Part shown: positions 7,465 to 14,314 of the stretch, one piece after another
Numbering within the stretch: the first letter of the stretch is position 1
Layout of the letters: every line of letters starts with the position of its first letter
Position numbers and translations under genes: made by a program
The notes under the pieces: generated by a model
The model's database searches: none
What the model saw: only the letters and a program-made list of their open reading frames with translations
What the model was told of the DNA's origin: nothing
Assembly: GCA_036555105.1 (NCBI GenBank)
Contig: DATBMA010000079.1
Location: 1-20,212, forward strand
Length of the DNA stretch: 20,212 nucleotides
Direction: 5' to 3'
DNA from: DATBMA01 sp036555105
Lineage (GTDB): Bacteria; Actinomycetota; Acidimicrobiia; Spongiisociales; ZC4RG35

Positions 7465-8206
7465 GGCGGCTCCTCTCCTCGCGGCCCTGGTCGCCGCAAT
7501 CCTCTCCGCCTGCCTCTCTCCGGCCTCCTCGCCCACCACCACAGTGGATACCACCCCACCCACCACCTCGCCTTCTACGACTGCAGCTCCCACCACCACG
7601 ATCGTGCCCACCACCCCGCCTACGACTTCTTCGCCGCCATCGACCACCGTGGCCGCGGCCGACGACTGCCTGCCGGCCGCGCTGGGCCAGGCAGACGGGA
7701 CGCTGGTGGTGGTGCCGGGTTCGACCCCGGCGGTCGGCGGAGACGACCCGAAGACCTTCGCCGTGGAGGTGGAGGAGGGTCTTGGCGTGGATGGCGAGTG
7801 CTTCGCCGGCTACGTCAACCAAGTCCTGCAGGACGCCAGAGGGTGGATACGAGCCGGGTTCTCATTCGCCAGGACAGACGCAAGCGGGGCCGACCTGGTC
7901 GTCGCCCTCGCCTCCCCTCCTACGGTGGACAGCAGGTGCGCTCCCCTGAAGACCAACGGCTGGCTCTCCTGCTGGGATGGGTCGAGGGCGATGCTGAACG
8001 TCGTGCGGTGGGCTGAAGGCATACCGGCCTACGACGATCTATGGGCATACCGCACCTACTTGATCAACCACGAGGTCGGCCACGGGCTCGGTTACGGGCA
8101 CCAGGACTGCCCAGGACCGGGCGAGGTTGCCCCTTTGATGATGCAACAGACGATCGGCCTGGAAGGCTGTACTCCGAACCCGTGGCCCACACAGGATGAA
8201 ATGTGA
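7454..8206 (+). CDS. secreted lipoprotein with DUF3152-type zincin domain
   Basis: The 250-residue protein has a lipoprotein signal peptide with lipobox LSAC and lipid-anchoring C20. A Thr/Pro/Ser-rich linker (about 25-68) follows, then a domain with the zinc-metalloprotease motif HEVGHGLGYGH (206-216). Downstream PLMMQQT (227-233) is a plausible Met-turn region. This combination is typical of the actinobacterial DUF3152 family, whose peptidase activity is predicted rather than shown. Six cysteines (72, 116, 162, 173, 219, 239) in the exported part could form three disulfides. The protein should sit outside the cell membrane. Its ATG overlaps the esterase gene by 11 nt, and its TGA overlaps the next GTG by 4 nt, so it is part of the glgA operon. 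Confidence 0.88.
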   Translation: MTGRAAPLLAALVAAILSACLSPASSPTTTVDTTPPTTSPSTTAAPTTTIVPTTPPTTSSPPSTTVAAADDCLPAALGQADGTLVVVPGSTPAVGGDDPKTFAVEVEEGLGVDGECFAGYVNQVLQDARGWIRAGFSFARTDASGADLVVALASPPTVDSRCAPLKTNGWLSCWDGSRAMLNVVRWAEGIPAYDDLWAYRTYLINHEVGHGLGYGHQDCPGPGEVAPLMMQQTIGLEGCTPNPWPTQDEM

Positions 8207-9045
8207 CCCAGCCGAGTGACGTCGTCGACCTCAGCCCCCTCCTGGCCGACTGGCCGGTCAAGGAGGTGGCGGTGGGAGTGACCGACGCGACTTCCACCCT
8301 CGCCATCGGGGGCGACACCGGCCTCAGGACTCGAATCGCCTCGATCAGCAAGCTCCTCACCACGGTCGCAGGGCTGGTGGCGGCGGAAGAGGAAACAATC
8401 TCCCTTGACGAGCCGGCCGGGCCTCAAGGCTCGACCGTCCGGCACCTGCTGGCCCACGCCTCCGGCCTCCCCTTCGAAGGGTCCGCTCCGGTGGCACCGC
8501 CGGGCCGGCGGCGCATCTACTCCAACACCGGGATCGAGGTGTTTGCCCGTCATCTGGAGGCCAAGTCCGACATGCCCTTTGCCGACTACCTCACCTCATC
8601 CATCGTCGAACCCCTTGGCCTCGGATCCACCGGCGTCACCGGCTCTCCCGCCCGCGGCTTCCATTCGGTCGTCACCGACCTGCTGGCTTTCGCACGTGAG
8701 CTGCTGGCGCCAAGGCTGATCTCTCCCGTCACCCTGAAGCTGGCGACCACCACCCAGTTCCCCGGGTTGAAAGGCGTGCTCCCGGGGATCGGGGCGTTCG
8801 ACCCCAACGACTGGGGACTCGGGTTCGAGATCCGCGATGGCAAGGATCCCCACTGGACCGGAAGCCTCAACTCGCCGGCCACCTTTGGCCATTTCGGGGG
8901 AAGCGGCACCTTCCTGTGGGTCGACCCCAGCGTGGGCCTAGCCTGTACCGGCCTCACCGACCGCCAGTACGGGCCATGGGCGCTGGAGGCCTGGCCTCGC
9001 CTCAGCGATGAAATTCTCCGACGGTTCGCCGGGTCCGGTGGTTGA
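8203..9045 (+). CDS. serine hydrolase of the beta-lactamase/PBP fold
   Basis: The 280-residue protein carries the three active-site motifs of class C beta-lactamase-like serine hydrolases: SISK at 47-50 (S47 nucleophile, K50 general base), YSN at 106-108 and HFG at 230-232 in place of KTG. Supporting blocks are VRHLLAHASGLPF (79-91) and FLWVDPSVGLACTGLTD (237-253). There is no signal peptide or membrane segment, so it is likely cytoplasmic, unlike cell-wall-active relatives. Members include esterases, D-aminopeptidases and beta-lactamases; the substrate cannot be told. It starts with GTG overlapping the previous stop (GTGA), and is followed after 12 bp by the GNAT gene in the same operon. Confidence 0.9.
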   Translation: MTQPSDVVDLSPLLADWPVKEVAVGVTDATSTLAIGGDTGLRTRIASISKLLTTVAGLVAAEEETISLDEPAGPQGSTVRHLLAHASGLPFEGSAPVAPPGRRRIYSNTGIEVFARHLEAKSDMPFADYLTSSIVEPLGLGSTGVTGSPARGFHSVVTDLLAFARELLAPRLISPVTLKLATTTQFPGLKGVLPGIGAFDPNDWGLGFEIRDGKDPHWTGSLNSPATFGHFGGSGTFLWVDPSVGLACTGLTDRQYGPWALEAWPRLSDEILRRFAGSGG

Positions 9046-9057
9046 GTAGGCAGGGAC

Positions 9058-10056
9058 ATGCCAACCGCGGCCACATCCCTCGAACTGCCGGACGTCGCCG
9101 GGCTCACCATCAGGAACTACCAGGGTGAGTCGGATCTCCCAGCCATGATCGCGGTAATCGCCGCGGCCAAGCGCGCCGACGGCATTGAGCGCACCGACAC
9201 GCTGGAGACTGCGCAACACAATTACCGCAACCTCGTCAATTGTGACCCCTCAACCGACGTGCTGATGGTCGAGGTCGAGGGGCGACTGATCGGTTACAGC
9301 CGGGTGTGGTGGAATCAGGAAGTCGGCCTTCGCAGTTACAACGGGATCTGCTTCGTTCACCCGGATTGGCGCAATCGAGGGATCGGGTCGTTCATGTACG
9401 ATTGGAACCGGGAGCGCATCGACGCCATTGCCGCCACCCATCCTCCGGGACCCAAGGTCTTTCGAACCTGGATCGATCAGGGCGAGAAAGAAGCGAAGTC
9501 GATGCTCGAGGGAAAGGGCCTCGAGGCCAAGACCTACGGGGCATCGATGTCACGTTCCTTGTTGGGCGAGCTTCCCGATCACCCACTGCCGGACGGCCTC
9601 GAGATCAGGCCCGCAACCAAGGAGCAGATGCGAACCATCTGGGAGGCCGACGAAGAGGCTTTCAAGGATCATTGGGCAGAGCCGGAGAAGACCGAAAGCG
9701 ACTACCACCGGTATCTGGAGTTCCCACACACCGATCTCAGCCTGTGGCGGATCGCATGGGATGGCGACGAGGTTGCAAGCCAGGTCCGCTCGTTCATCGA
9801 TCCGGAGGAGAACGAGGAGTACAGGCGCTTACGGGGCTACACAGAGTTCATCTCCACCCGGCGGCCGTGGCGGGGCAAGGGAGTCGCCAAGGCACTGATC
9901 GCATCCAGCCTGCAGGCTCTGAAGGATCGGGGTATGACCGAGGCCGCCCTCGGGGTCCATGTCGAGAACCCGAATGGAGCCTTCAAGCTCTACGAGAGCC
10001 TCGGCTTCACCGTCGATCAGATGTCGACGGTGTATGAAGGGCCGATGGAGGCCTGA
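9058..10056 (+). CDS. tandem GNAT N-acetyltransferase
   Basis: The 332-residue protein consists of two GNAT domains (about 16-165 and 180-330). Both have an acetyl-CoA loop: RNRGIG at 105-110 and RGKGVA at 272-277. The second also has the family ending HVENPNGAFKLYESLGF (301-317). The two-domain build resembles mycothiol synthase MshD, but the resemblance is of shape and not enough to name it. GNATs move an acyl group from CoA to an amine. The ATG lies 12 bp after the serine hydrolase stop, with AGG-rich sequence upstream. It appears to be the last gene of the glgA operon; no strong terminator hairpin follows it. Confidence 0.88.
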   Translation: MPTAATSLELPDVAGLTIRNYQGESDLPAMIAVIAAAKRADGIERTDTLETAQHNYRNLVNCDPSTDVLMVEVEGRLIGYSRVWWNQEVGLRSYNGICFVHPDWRNRGIGSFMYDWNRERIDAIAATHPPGPKVFRTWIDQGEKEAKSMLEGKGLEAKTYGASMSRSLLGELPDHPLPDGLEIRPATKEQMRTIWEADEEAFKDHWAEPEKTESDYHRYLEFPHTDLSLWRIAWDGDEVASQVRSFIDPEENEEYRRLRGYTEFISTRRPWRGKGVAKALIASSLQALKDRGMTEAALGVHVENPNGAFKLYESLGFTVDQMSTVYEGPMEA

Positions 10057-10188
10057 TCAGTCGAGGTCGGTACCGTCGATGAAACGCGTCACCGCCGCCC
10101 CATCGCCCACCATCTCACCGGCCTCAACAATCCAGCAGGAAGTGGGGGGAGATTCCAGTCTTGGCCCTGGGTACTTTGTACTGGGCAC
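10057..10188 (-). other. possible small ORF or gene remnant, convergent with the GNAT gene
   Basis: The minus strand is open for 43 codons from a GTG at 10188 to a TGA lying directly against the GNAT stop codon. The last 25 or so codons read as protein-like and have strongly G/C third positions, ending with residues RFIDGTDLD. The first part is low-complexity and overlaps a repeated GTACT/GGGTAC-type stretch. No family was recognised. It may be the tail of a decayed gene, a short real gene (an ATG also exists 18 codons from the end), or chance. Confidence 0.2.
10172..10177 (+). promoter_or_regulatory. candidate -10 hexamer for the CMD-fold gene
   Basis: TACTTT (TANNNT) lies 43 bp before the ATG at 10221, leaving room for a short leader that contains the AGGAGG ribosome binding site at 10211-10216. 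It is within an inverted GTAC-TTT-GTAC sequence. No -35 box is clear, so this is tentative. Confidence 0.28.
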
Positions 10189-10220
10189 TTGCCCGCGCAG
10201 CCGGCGCTCGAGGAGGTCCG

Positions 10221-10805
10221 ATGCCGTTCATTGCCACACCTAGCGAGTCCGAGTTGACCGATGAGGCCACCCAGGTCCTCCAACAGGAGGAGGCGAACTG
10301 GGGCTACGTGCCCAACTATGCCTACCTGTTCGCGATGCGACCGGCCACCCATCGGGCCTGGGGAGCCCTGGTCGGCTCGGTCCGCAACGCCATGGAACGG
10401 CGGCTCTACGAGCTCGTCACTATCGCGGCTGCTCGCGCCCTCCGGTCCAGCTACTGCTCAATGGCCCACACTCAATTCCTCATCACCAAGGCGGATGATC
10501 GGACCGGAGCGGAAGTCGCCGCCAGCGGCAATTACGAGCGCATCGGTGCCAAAGAGGCGGCACTGATGAGGTACGCGGAGCAGATCGTCCTCGACGCCTC
10601 CGCCGTGACCCAGGCCGACATCGACACGCTGCGAGTGGCAGGGGCCTCGGAAGATGAAATCGTCAACACCGCTTTGGCCGCCTCGGTCCGCTGCTTCTTC
10701 GCCAAGTTCCTCGATGCCACCGGCGTACAGCCCGACCGGCAGCTGGCCGAGTTCCTGGGGCCGGAGCTGGCCATGCCGCTCACGGTCGGACGGGTTCCAG
10801 GCTGA
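10221..10805 (+). CDS. carboxymuconolactone decarboxylase/AhpD-fold protein with incomplete CxxC
   Basis: The 194-residue protein belongs to the peroxidase-related CMD/AhpD superfamily. Marks are an N-terminal block ending GYVPNYAYLFAMRPATHRAW (about 28-47), YELVTIAAARALRSSYC (63-79) with E64, and the active-site region S76-S-Y-C79-S-M-A-H83, followed by YAEQIV and DID-like helices. AhpD-type disulfide enzymes use C-x-x-C-x-x-x-H. Here the first Cys is Ser, so a dithiol peroxidase cycle within one subunit is unlikely. The ATG at 10221 follows AGGAGG by 4 nt and matches where homology begins; an in-frame extension to 10161 lacks support. The gene stands alone between the glgA operon and convergent groEL. 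Confidence 0.82.
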   Translation: MPFIATPSESELTDEATQVLQQEEANWGYVPNYAYLFAMRPATHRAWGALVGSVRNAMERRLYELVTIAAARALRSSYCSMAHTQFLITKADDRTGAEVAASGNYERIGAKEAALMRYAEQIVLDASAVTQADIDTLRVAGASEDEIVNTALAASVRCFFAKFLDATGVQPDRQLAEFLGPELAMPLTVGRVPG

Positions 10806-10808
10806 CGC

Positions 10809-10837
10809 GAAAGGGCCCCCAATTTGGGGGCCCTTTC
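10809..10837. terminator. bidirectional intrinsic terminator between the CMD-fold gene and groEL
   Basis: GAAAGGGCCCCC and GGGGGCCCTTTC form a perfect 12-bp stem around the 5-nt loop AATTT. The stem's outer bases give a short A run on one side and a T run on the other, so it can work in both directions. It starts 4 bp after the CMD-fold stop and lies 21 bp from the groEL stop. Confidence 0.85.
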
Positions 10838-10857
10838 CTGACAGTCCGATCTTGCGA

Positions 10858-12492
10858 TCAGAAGTCCATGTCACCGCCGCCGCCGCCGTGCCCGTGGGCC
10901 GCGGCCGGCTTCTCCTCCTTGCGCTCGGCTACCAAAGCCTCGGTGGTGAGCAGTAAGGCGGCGATCGACGCCGCGTTCTGGAGGGTCGAGCGAGTCACCT
11001 TGGCGGGGTCGATCACGCCCGCCGTCATCAGGTCCTCGTAGCTCCCGCTCTGGGCGTTGAAGCCGTTGTTGCCGCCATCGTTGCGGACCTTCTCGACGAC
11101 AACGCCGCCCTCGAAGCCGGAGTTGACCGCGATCTGGCGGATCGGCTCCTCGATCGCCCGGCGGACGATCAAACGGCCGGTCTTCTCGTCGTCGCTGCCA
11201 CCCCGGAGCTTGTCGATCGAAGTCTGGGCCCTCAGCAAGGCGACACCGCCGCCCGGCACGATCCCTTCCTCGACCGCGGCCCGGGTCGCCGAGACGGCGT
11301 CCTCGATGCGGTGCTTCTTCTCCTTGAGCTCCACCTCGGTGGCAGCGCCGACCTTGATGACCACGACGCCCCCGGCCAGCTTGGCCAGCCGCTCCTGGAG
11401 CTTCTCACGGTCCCAATCAGAGTCGGTGTTCTCGATCTCACGCTCGAGCTGCTTGATCCGAGCCTTGACGTCGGCCTCGCCACCGGCCCCGTCCACGATG
11501 GTGGTGTCGTCCTTGGAGACGACCACCTTGCGGGCCCTGCCAAGCATGTCGAGGGTTACGGACTCCAGCTTGAGCCCCACCTCCTCCGAGATGACGGTGC
11601 CACCGGTGAGGATGGCGATGTCCTGGAGCATGGCCTTACGGCGCTCGCCGAAGCCGGGAGCCTTAACGGCCACCGACTGGAACGTGCCGCGGATCTTGTT
11701 GACGATGAGCGTGGCCAGGGCCTCGCCCTCGACGTCCTCGGCCACCACCAGCACGCCCTTTCCGGCCTGCATGACCCGCTCCAACACGGGCAGCAGGTCG
11801 TTGACCGAGGTGATCTTCTGGTTGGCGATGAGGATGTACGGATCCTCGAGCACGGTCTCCTGACGGTCGACGTCGGTGATGAAGTACGGCGAGGTGTAGC
11901 CCTTGTCGAACTGCATGCCCTCGGTGAATTCGAGCTCCATCCCGAAGGTCTGGCCCTCTTCCACCGTGATGACCCCGTCCTTGCCGACCTTCTCGAAGGC
12001 CTCGGCGATGGTCTTGCCGATGGTGCCGTCGTTGTTGGCGGAGATGGAGGCGACGTGTGCGATCTCGTCGGCCGTCTCGATCTCCTTGGACATGCCGCCG
12101 ATGGCCTCGACCACCTTCTCGACCGCCTGCTCGATGCCCCGCTTCAGGTCCATCGGGTTGGCGCCGGCGGCCACGTTGCGAAGGCCCTCGCGGACCATTG
12201 CCTGGGCCAGCACGGTGGCGGTAGTGGTGCCGTCTCCGGCGATGTCGTTGGTCTTGGTGGCCACTTCCTTGGCGAGTTGTGCGCCCATGTTCTCCCATGG
12301 GTCGTCGAGCTCGATCTCCTTGGCGATGGTCACACCGTCATTGGTGATGGTGGGTGAGCCCCACTTCTTTTCGAGTACAACGTTGCGGCCCTTGGGTCCG
12401 AGGGTCACCTTGACCACATCGGCCAGCTTGTTGACGCCGGTCTCAAGACCCCGGCGGGCCTCCTCGTTGAAACGAAGATCCTTGGCTGCCAT
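10858..12492 (-). CDS. groL: chaperonin GroEL (60 kDa)
   Basis: The 544-residue protein is a full-length group I chaperonin subunit, which forms the ATP-driven folding chamber in the cytoplasm with GroES. Visible signatures are LGPKGRNVVLEKKWGSPTITNDG (31-53), the ATP-site GDGTTT at 86-91 with catalytic D87, and AAVEEGIVPGGGVALLRA in the equatorial domain. The C-terminal tail is Gly-rich and ends GGGGGDMDF with two His residues just before. This tail is nearer to the essential actinobacterial GroEL2 type than to the strongly His-rich GroEL1 tail. The ATG at 12492 has GAGGAG upstream, 18 nt after the groES stop, so the two are one operon under the CIRCE operators. Its 3' end faces the shared terminator. 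Confidence 0.98.
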   Translation of the reverse strand: MAAKDLRFNEEARRGLETGVNKLADVVKVTLGPKGRNVVLEKKWGSPTITNDGVTIAKEIELDDPWENMGAQLAKEVATKTNDIAGDGTTTATVLAQAMVREGLRNVAAGANPMDLKRGIEQAVEKVVEAIGGMSKEIETADEIAHVASISANNDGTIGKTIAEAFEKVGKDGVITVEEGQTFGMELEFTEGMQFDKGYTSPYFITDVDRQETVLEDPYILIANQKITSVNDLLPVLERVMQAGKGVLVVAEDVEGEALATLIVNKIRGTFQSVAVKAPGFGERRKAMLQDIAILTGGTVISEEVGLKLESVTLDMLGRARKVVVSKDDTTIVDGAGGEADVKARIKQLEREIENTDSDWDREKLQERLAKLAGGVVVIKVGAATEVELKEKKHRIEDAVSATRAAVEEGIVPGGGVALLRAQTSIDKLRGGSDDEKTGRLIVRRAIEEPIRQIAVNSGFEGGVVVEKVRNDGGNNGFNAQSGSYEDLMTAGVIDPAKVTRSTLQNAASIAALLLTTEALVAERKEEKPAAAHGHGGGGGDMDF

Positions 12493-12510
12493 TGCTGTTC
12501 AACTCCTCTT

Positions 12511-12801
12511 TCAGCTGACGATGGCGAGTAGGTCGCGGGCGGAGAGGACCAGGTACTCGACTCCGTCGAGCTTGACCTCGGTGCCTGCGTACTTCGAATA
12601 GAGAACCTTGTCGCCGACGCTGACATCCATCGGCATGCGGTCGCCGTCGTCGTCGAGTGCACCTGGCCCTACCGCCAGCACCTCGCCGATCTGAGGCTTC
12701 TCTTTGGCGGTATCGGGAATCACCAGGCCGGACGGAGTCCTCTGCTCGAGGTCCTCCTCCGCCTTGACGACCACACGATCGCCGAGAGGCCGAAGCTTCA
12801 T
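12511..12801 (-). CDS. groS: co-chaperonin GroES (10 kDa)
   Basis: The 96-residue protein starts MKLRPLGDRVVVKAEEDLEQ and contains the mobile-loop region EQRTPSGLVIPDTAKEKP (about 19-36). It ends with the typical EYLVLSARDLLAIVS. It caps the GroEL ring. The ATG at 12801 was chosen over an upstream in-frame start at 12834 because it has AGGAGG 7 nt ahead and matches the family length. The upstream extension would also run through the CIRCE operator. It is first in the groES-groEL operon. Confidence 0.97.
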   Translation of the reverse strand: MKLRPLGDRVVVKAEEDLEQRTPSGLVIPDTAKEKPQIGEVLAVGPGALDDDGDRMPMDVSVGDKVLYSKYAGTEVKLDGVEYLVLSARDLLAIVS

Positions 12802-12827
12802 GCTCAATCCTCCTGTTGTCGGACGAT

Positions 12828-12854
12828 TTAGCACTCTCGACCTGAGAGTGCCAA
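12828..12854. promoter_or_regulatory. CIRCE operator 1 (HrcA binding site), proximal to groES
   Basis: TTAGCACTC, a 9-nt spacer, then GAGTGCCAA matches the CIRCE consensus TTAGCACTC-N9-GAGTGCTAA with one changed base in the right arm. It lies 26 bp upstream of the groES ATG. CIRCE is bound by the heat-shock repressor HrcA, whose gene is not in this window. Confidence 0.93.
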
Positions 12855-12860
12855 CGAAAC

Positions 12861-12887
12861 TTAGCAGTCAACAGGAGGGAGTGCTAA
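12861..12887. promoter_or_regulatory. CIRCE operator 2, distal
   Basis: TTAGCAGTC, a 9-nt spacer, then GAGTGCTAA is a second CIRCE with one changed base, in the left arm. It begins 33 bp from the start of the first one, about three helical turns, so both would face the same side of the DNA. It ends 6 bp from the stop of the preceding oxidoreductase gene. Confidence 0.88.
12866..12871 (-). promoter_or_regulatory. possible -35 box of the groES promoter
   Basis: On the minus strand TTGACT occurs inside the distal CIRCE, at a place where HrcA binding would cover it. A good -10 hexamer at 17-18 bp is not evident (CTCTCA), so the promoter assignment is weak even though a promoter must lie close by. 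Confidence 0.3.
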
Positions 12888-12893
12888 AGCCGT

Positions 12894-13304
12894 TCAGCCG
12901 AGGGTCCGCACCCTCTCGGGACGCAATTCGAGGACCACCCGCCGATCGCCAGGCCGCTGCCATGGGTAGGAGTCGACCCGGAGGTAGCGCTTGGCCATCT
13001 CGTCTATATAGGCGTGGTCGAGGTCCTCTTCCATCCTGACCACCCGTCCCCGCAACTCGATGTAGCGGTAATCGTCGTCGGGGTCGACCACCAGCAGCGA
13101 CGCCCCCGGATTGCGCTGCAGGTTCCTCACCTTCTGACGGGTTTGGAGGCTGCTGACCTTGATCACCTCACCATCCCAGCCGAACCAGACCGGGGCTACC
13201 TCGGGTCCGCCATCTGCGCCGATGGTTGCGAGGTGCCCGAGGATCGGCCGCTCGAGCAGGTCCAGATGGCTGGCAGGGACGAGCACAGGAGTGGGGGACC
13301 TCAC
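12894..13304 (-). CDS. PPOX-class (split beta-barrel) F420/flavin-dependent oxidoreductase
   Basis: The 136-residue protein is of the pyridoxamine-phosphate-oxidase-like split beta-barrel fold. Family marks are the N-terminal LGHLATIGADGGPEVAPVWFGWDG (about 22-45), the VSSLQTRQKVRNLQRNP block (about 50-66) and VVDPDDDYRYIELRGRVV (about 72-89). This pattern is common in actinobacterial F420-dependent reductases, but heme-, FMN- and F420-binding members are hard to separate by eye. The GTG at 13304 overlaps the tsaD stop as GTGA, so it is the last gene of the long nnr-tsaD operon. Its stop is followed within a few bases by the CIRCE operators of groES, with no separate terminator. Confidence 0.83.
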   Translation of the reverse strand: MRSPTPVLVPASHLDLLERPILGHLATIGADGGPEVAPVWFGWDGEVIKVSSLQTRQKVRNLQRNPGASLLVVDPDDDYRYIELRGRVVRMEEDLDHAYIDEMAKRYLRVDSYPWQRPGDRRVVLELRPERVRTLG

Positions 13305-14314
13305 AGCGGGTCGGCCATTGCCCGGCCCGGCTGCACACCGGCCACCCAGGCAGTGGTGCCTCCCATGTCAAGCCGATGCTGAGCGACCACCGCGATCATG
13401 GCGGCATTGTCGGTGCAGAGGATCGGGCTCGGTAGGCAAAGGGCTACGCCACGTTTGTCGGCCTCGTCGGCGAAGCGGGCCCGCAGCCGGCGGTTGGCCA
13501 GGACTCCCCCGCCCCCACCCACCGTCCTGGCCCCGGTGGCGTCGACCGCGGCGAAAGTCTTGGTGACCAGGACGTCCACGATCGCTTCCTGAATCGAGGC
13601 GGCCACGTCCGCCTTGGAGGGGAGGCTCCCCGATCGGCCGGCCTTGTCCAGGAAGGTTACAAAAGCCGTCTTGAGACCCGAGAAGGAGAGGTCGTATGGG
13701 CGATCCGGCAACGCCCGTGGGAAGGCGATCGCGTCCGGCTCCCCGCCATCTGATGTCGCGTCGATGGCAGGACCACCGGGGAACCCCAGACCCATGACCC
13801 TGGCCACCTTGTCGAATGCCTCCCCGGCGGCGTCATCGATGGTCTGGCCCATGACCTCGTAATCACCCCAGTCCCTCACGTGAACGATCTGGGAATGACC
13901 GCCCGAGGCAAGAAGCGCGACCGCAGGCGGGACGAACCCCTCGTACTCGAGGCGAGGAGCCATGAGATGCCCCTCCATGTGGTCGACCCCGACGAATGGC
14001 AGGCTCCGTGCCCAGGCGGTCGACTTGGCGAACTCGTGACCGACCATGAGCGCGCCGATCAGGCCAGGGCCTTGGGTGGCGGCTACTGCCGCCAAGTCGG
14101 CCGGATGGACCCCTGCCTCGACCAAGGCCCGGTGGGTGAGCGGGCGGATCGCCTCGACGTGGGCCCTGGCCGCCACCTCGGGTACCACCCCGCCGAACCG
14201 GCTGTGGAGGTCGACCTGAGAGGACAAAACGCTTGCGAGCAGATTGGTCCCCTCCACCACCGCCACCGCCGTCTCGTCGCACGAGGTCTCGAAAGCCAGC
14301 ACCGGACCGTTCAT
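13301..14314 (-). CDS. tsaD: tRNA threonylcarbamoyladenosine synthase subunit TsaD
   Basis: The 337-residue protein is the catalytic Kae1/YgjD-type subunit that transfers threonylcarbamoyl from its AMP ester to A37 of ANN-decoding tRNAs, working with TsaB and TsaE. It begins with the ASKHA phosphate motif region LAFETSCDETAVAVV (6-20). It has GGVVPEVAARAH (41-52), the metal-binding HMEGH (H112 and H116), LALLASGGHSQ-like sequence, and GGGGVLANRRLR near residue 270. The ATG at 14314 overlaps the rimI stop as ATGA. It sits with tsaE, tsaB and rimI; the first-step enzyme TsaC is not in this window. Confidence 0.97.
   Translation of the reverse strand: MNGPVLAFETSCDETAVAVVEGTNLLASVLSSQVDLHSRFGGVVPEVAARAHVEAIRPLTHRALVEAGVHPADLAAVAATQGPGLIGALMVGHEFAKSTAWARSLPFVGVDHMEGHLMAPRLEYEGFVPPAVALLASGGHSQIVHVRDWGDYEVMGQTIDDAAGEAFDKVARVMGLGFPGGPAIDATSDGGEPDAIAFPRALPDRPYDLSFSGLKTAFVTFLDKAGRSGSLPSKADVAASIQEAIVDVLVTKTFAAVDATGARTVGGGGGVLANRRLRARFADEADKRGVALCLPSPILCTDNAAMIAVVAQHRLDMGGTTAWVAGVQPGRAMADPL

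Noticed and set aside
11311..12357. 348-codon plus-strand open frame opposite groEL
   Set aside because: It is the antisense shadow of a highly conserved, G/C-third-position gene and resembles no known protein.
12802..12834. Longer GroES start
   Set aside because: It would translate part of the CIRCE operator and lacks a ribosome binding site. The ATG at 12801 has AGGAGG at good spacing.
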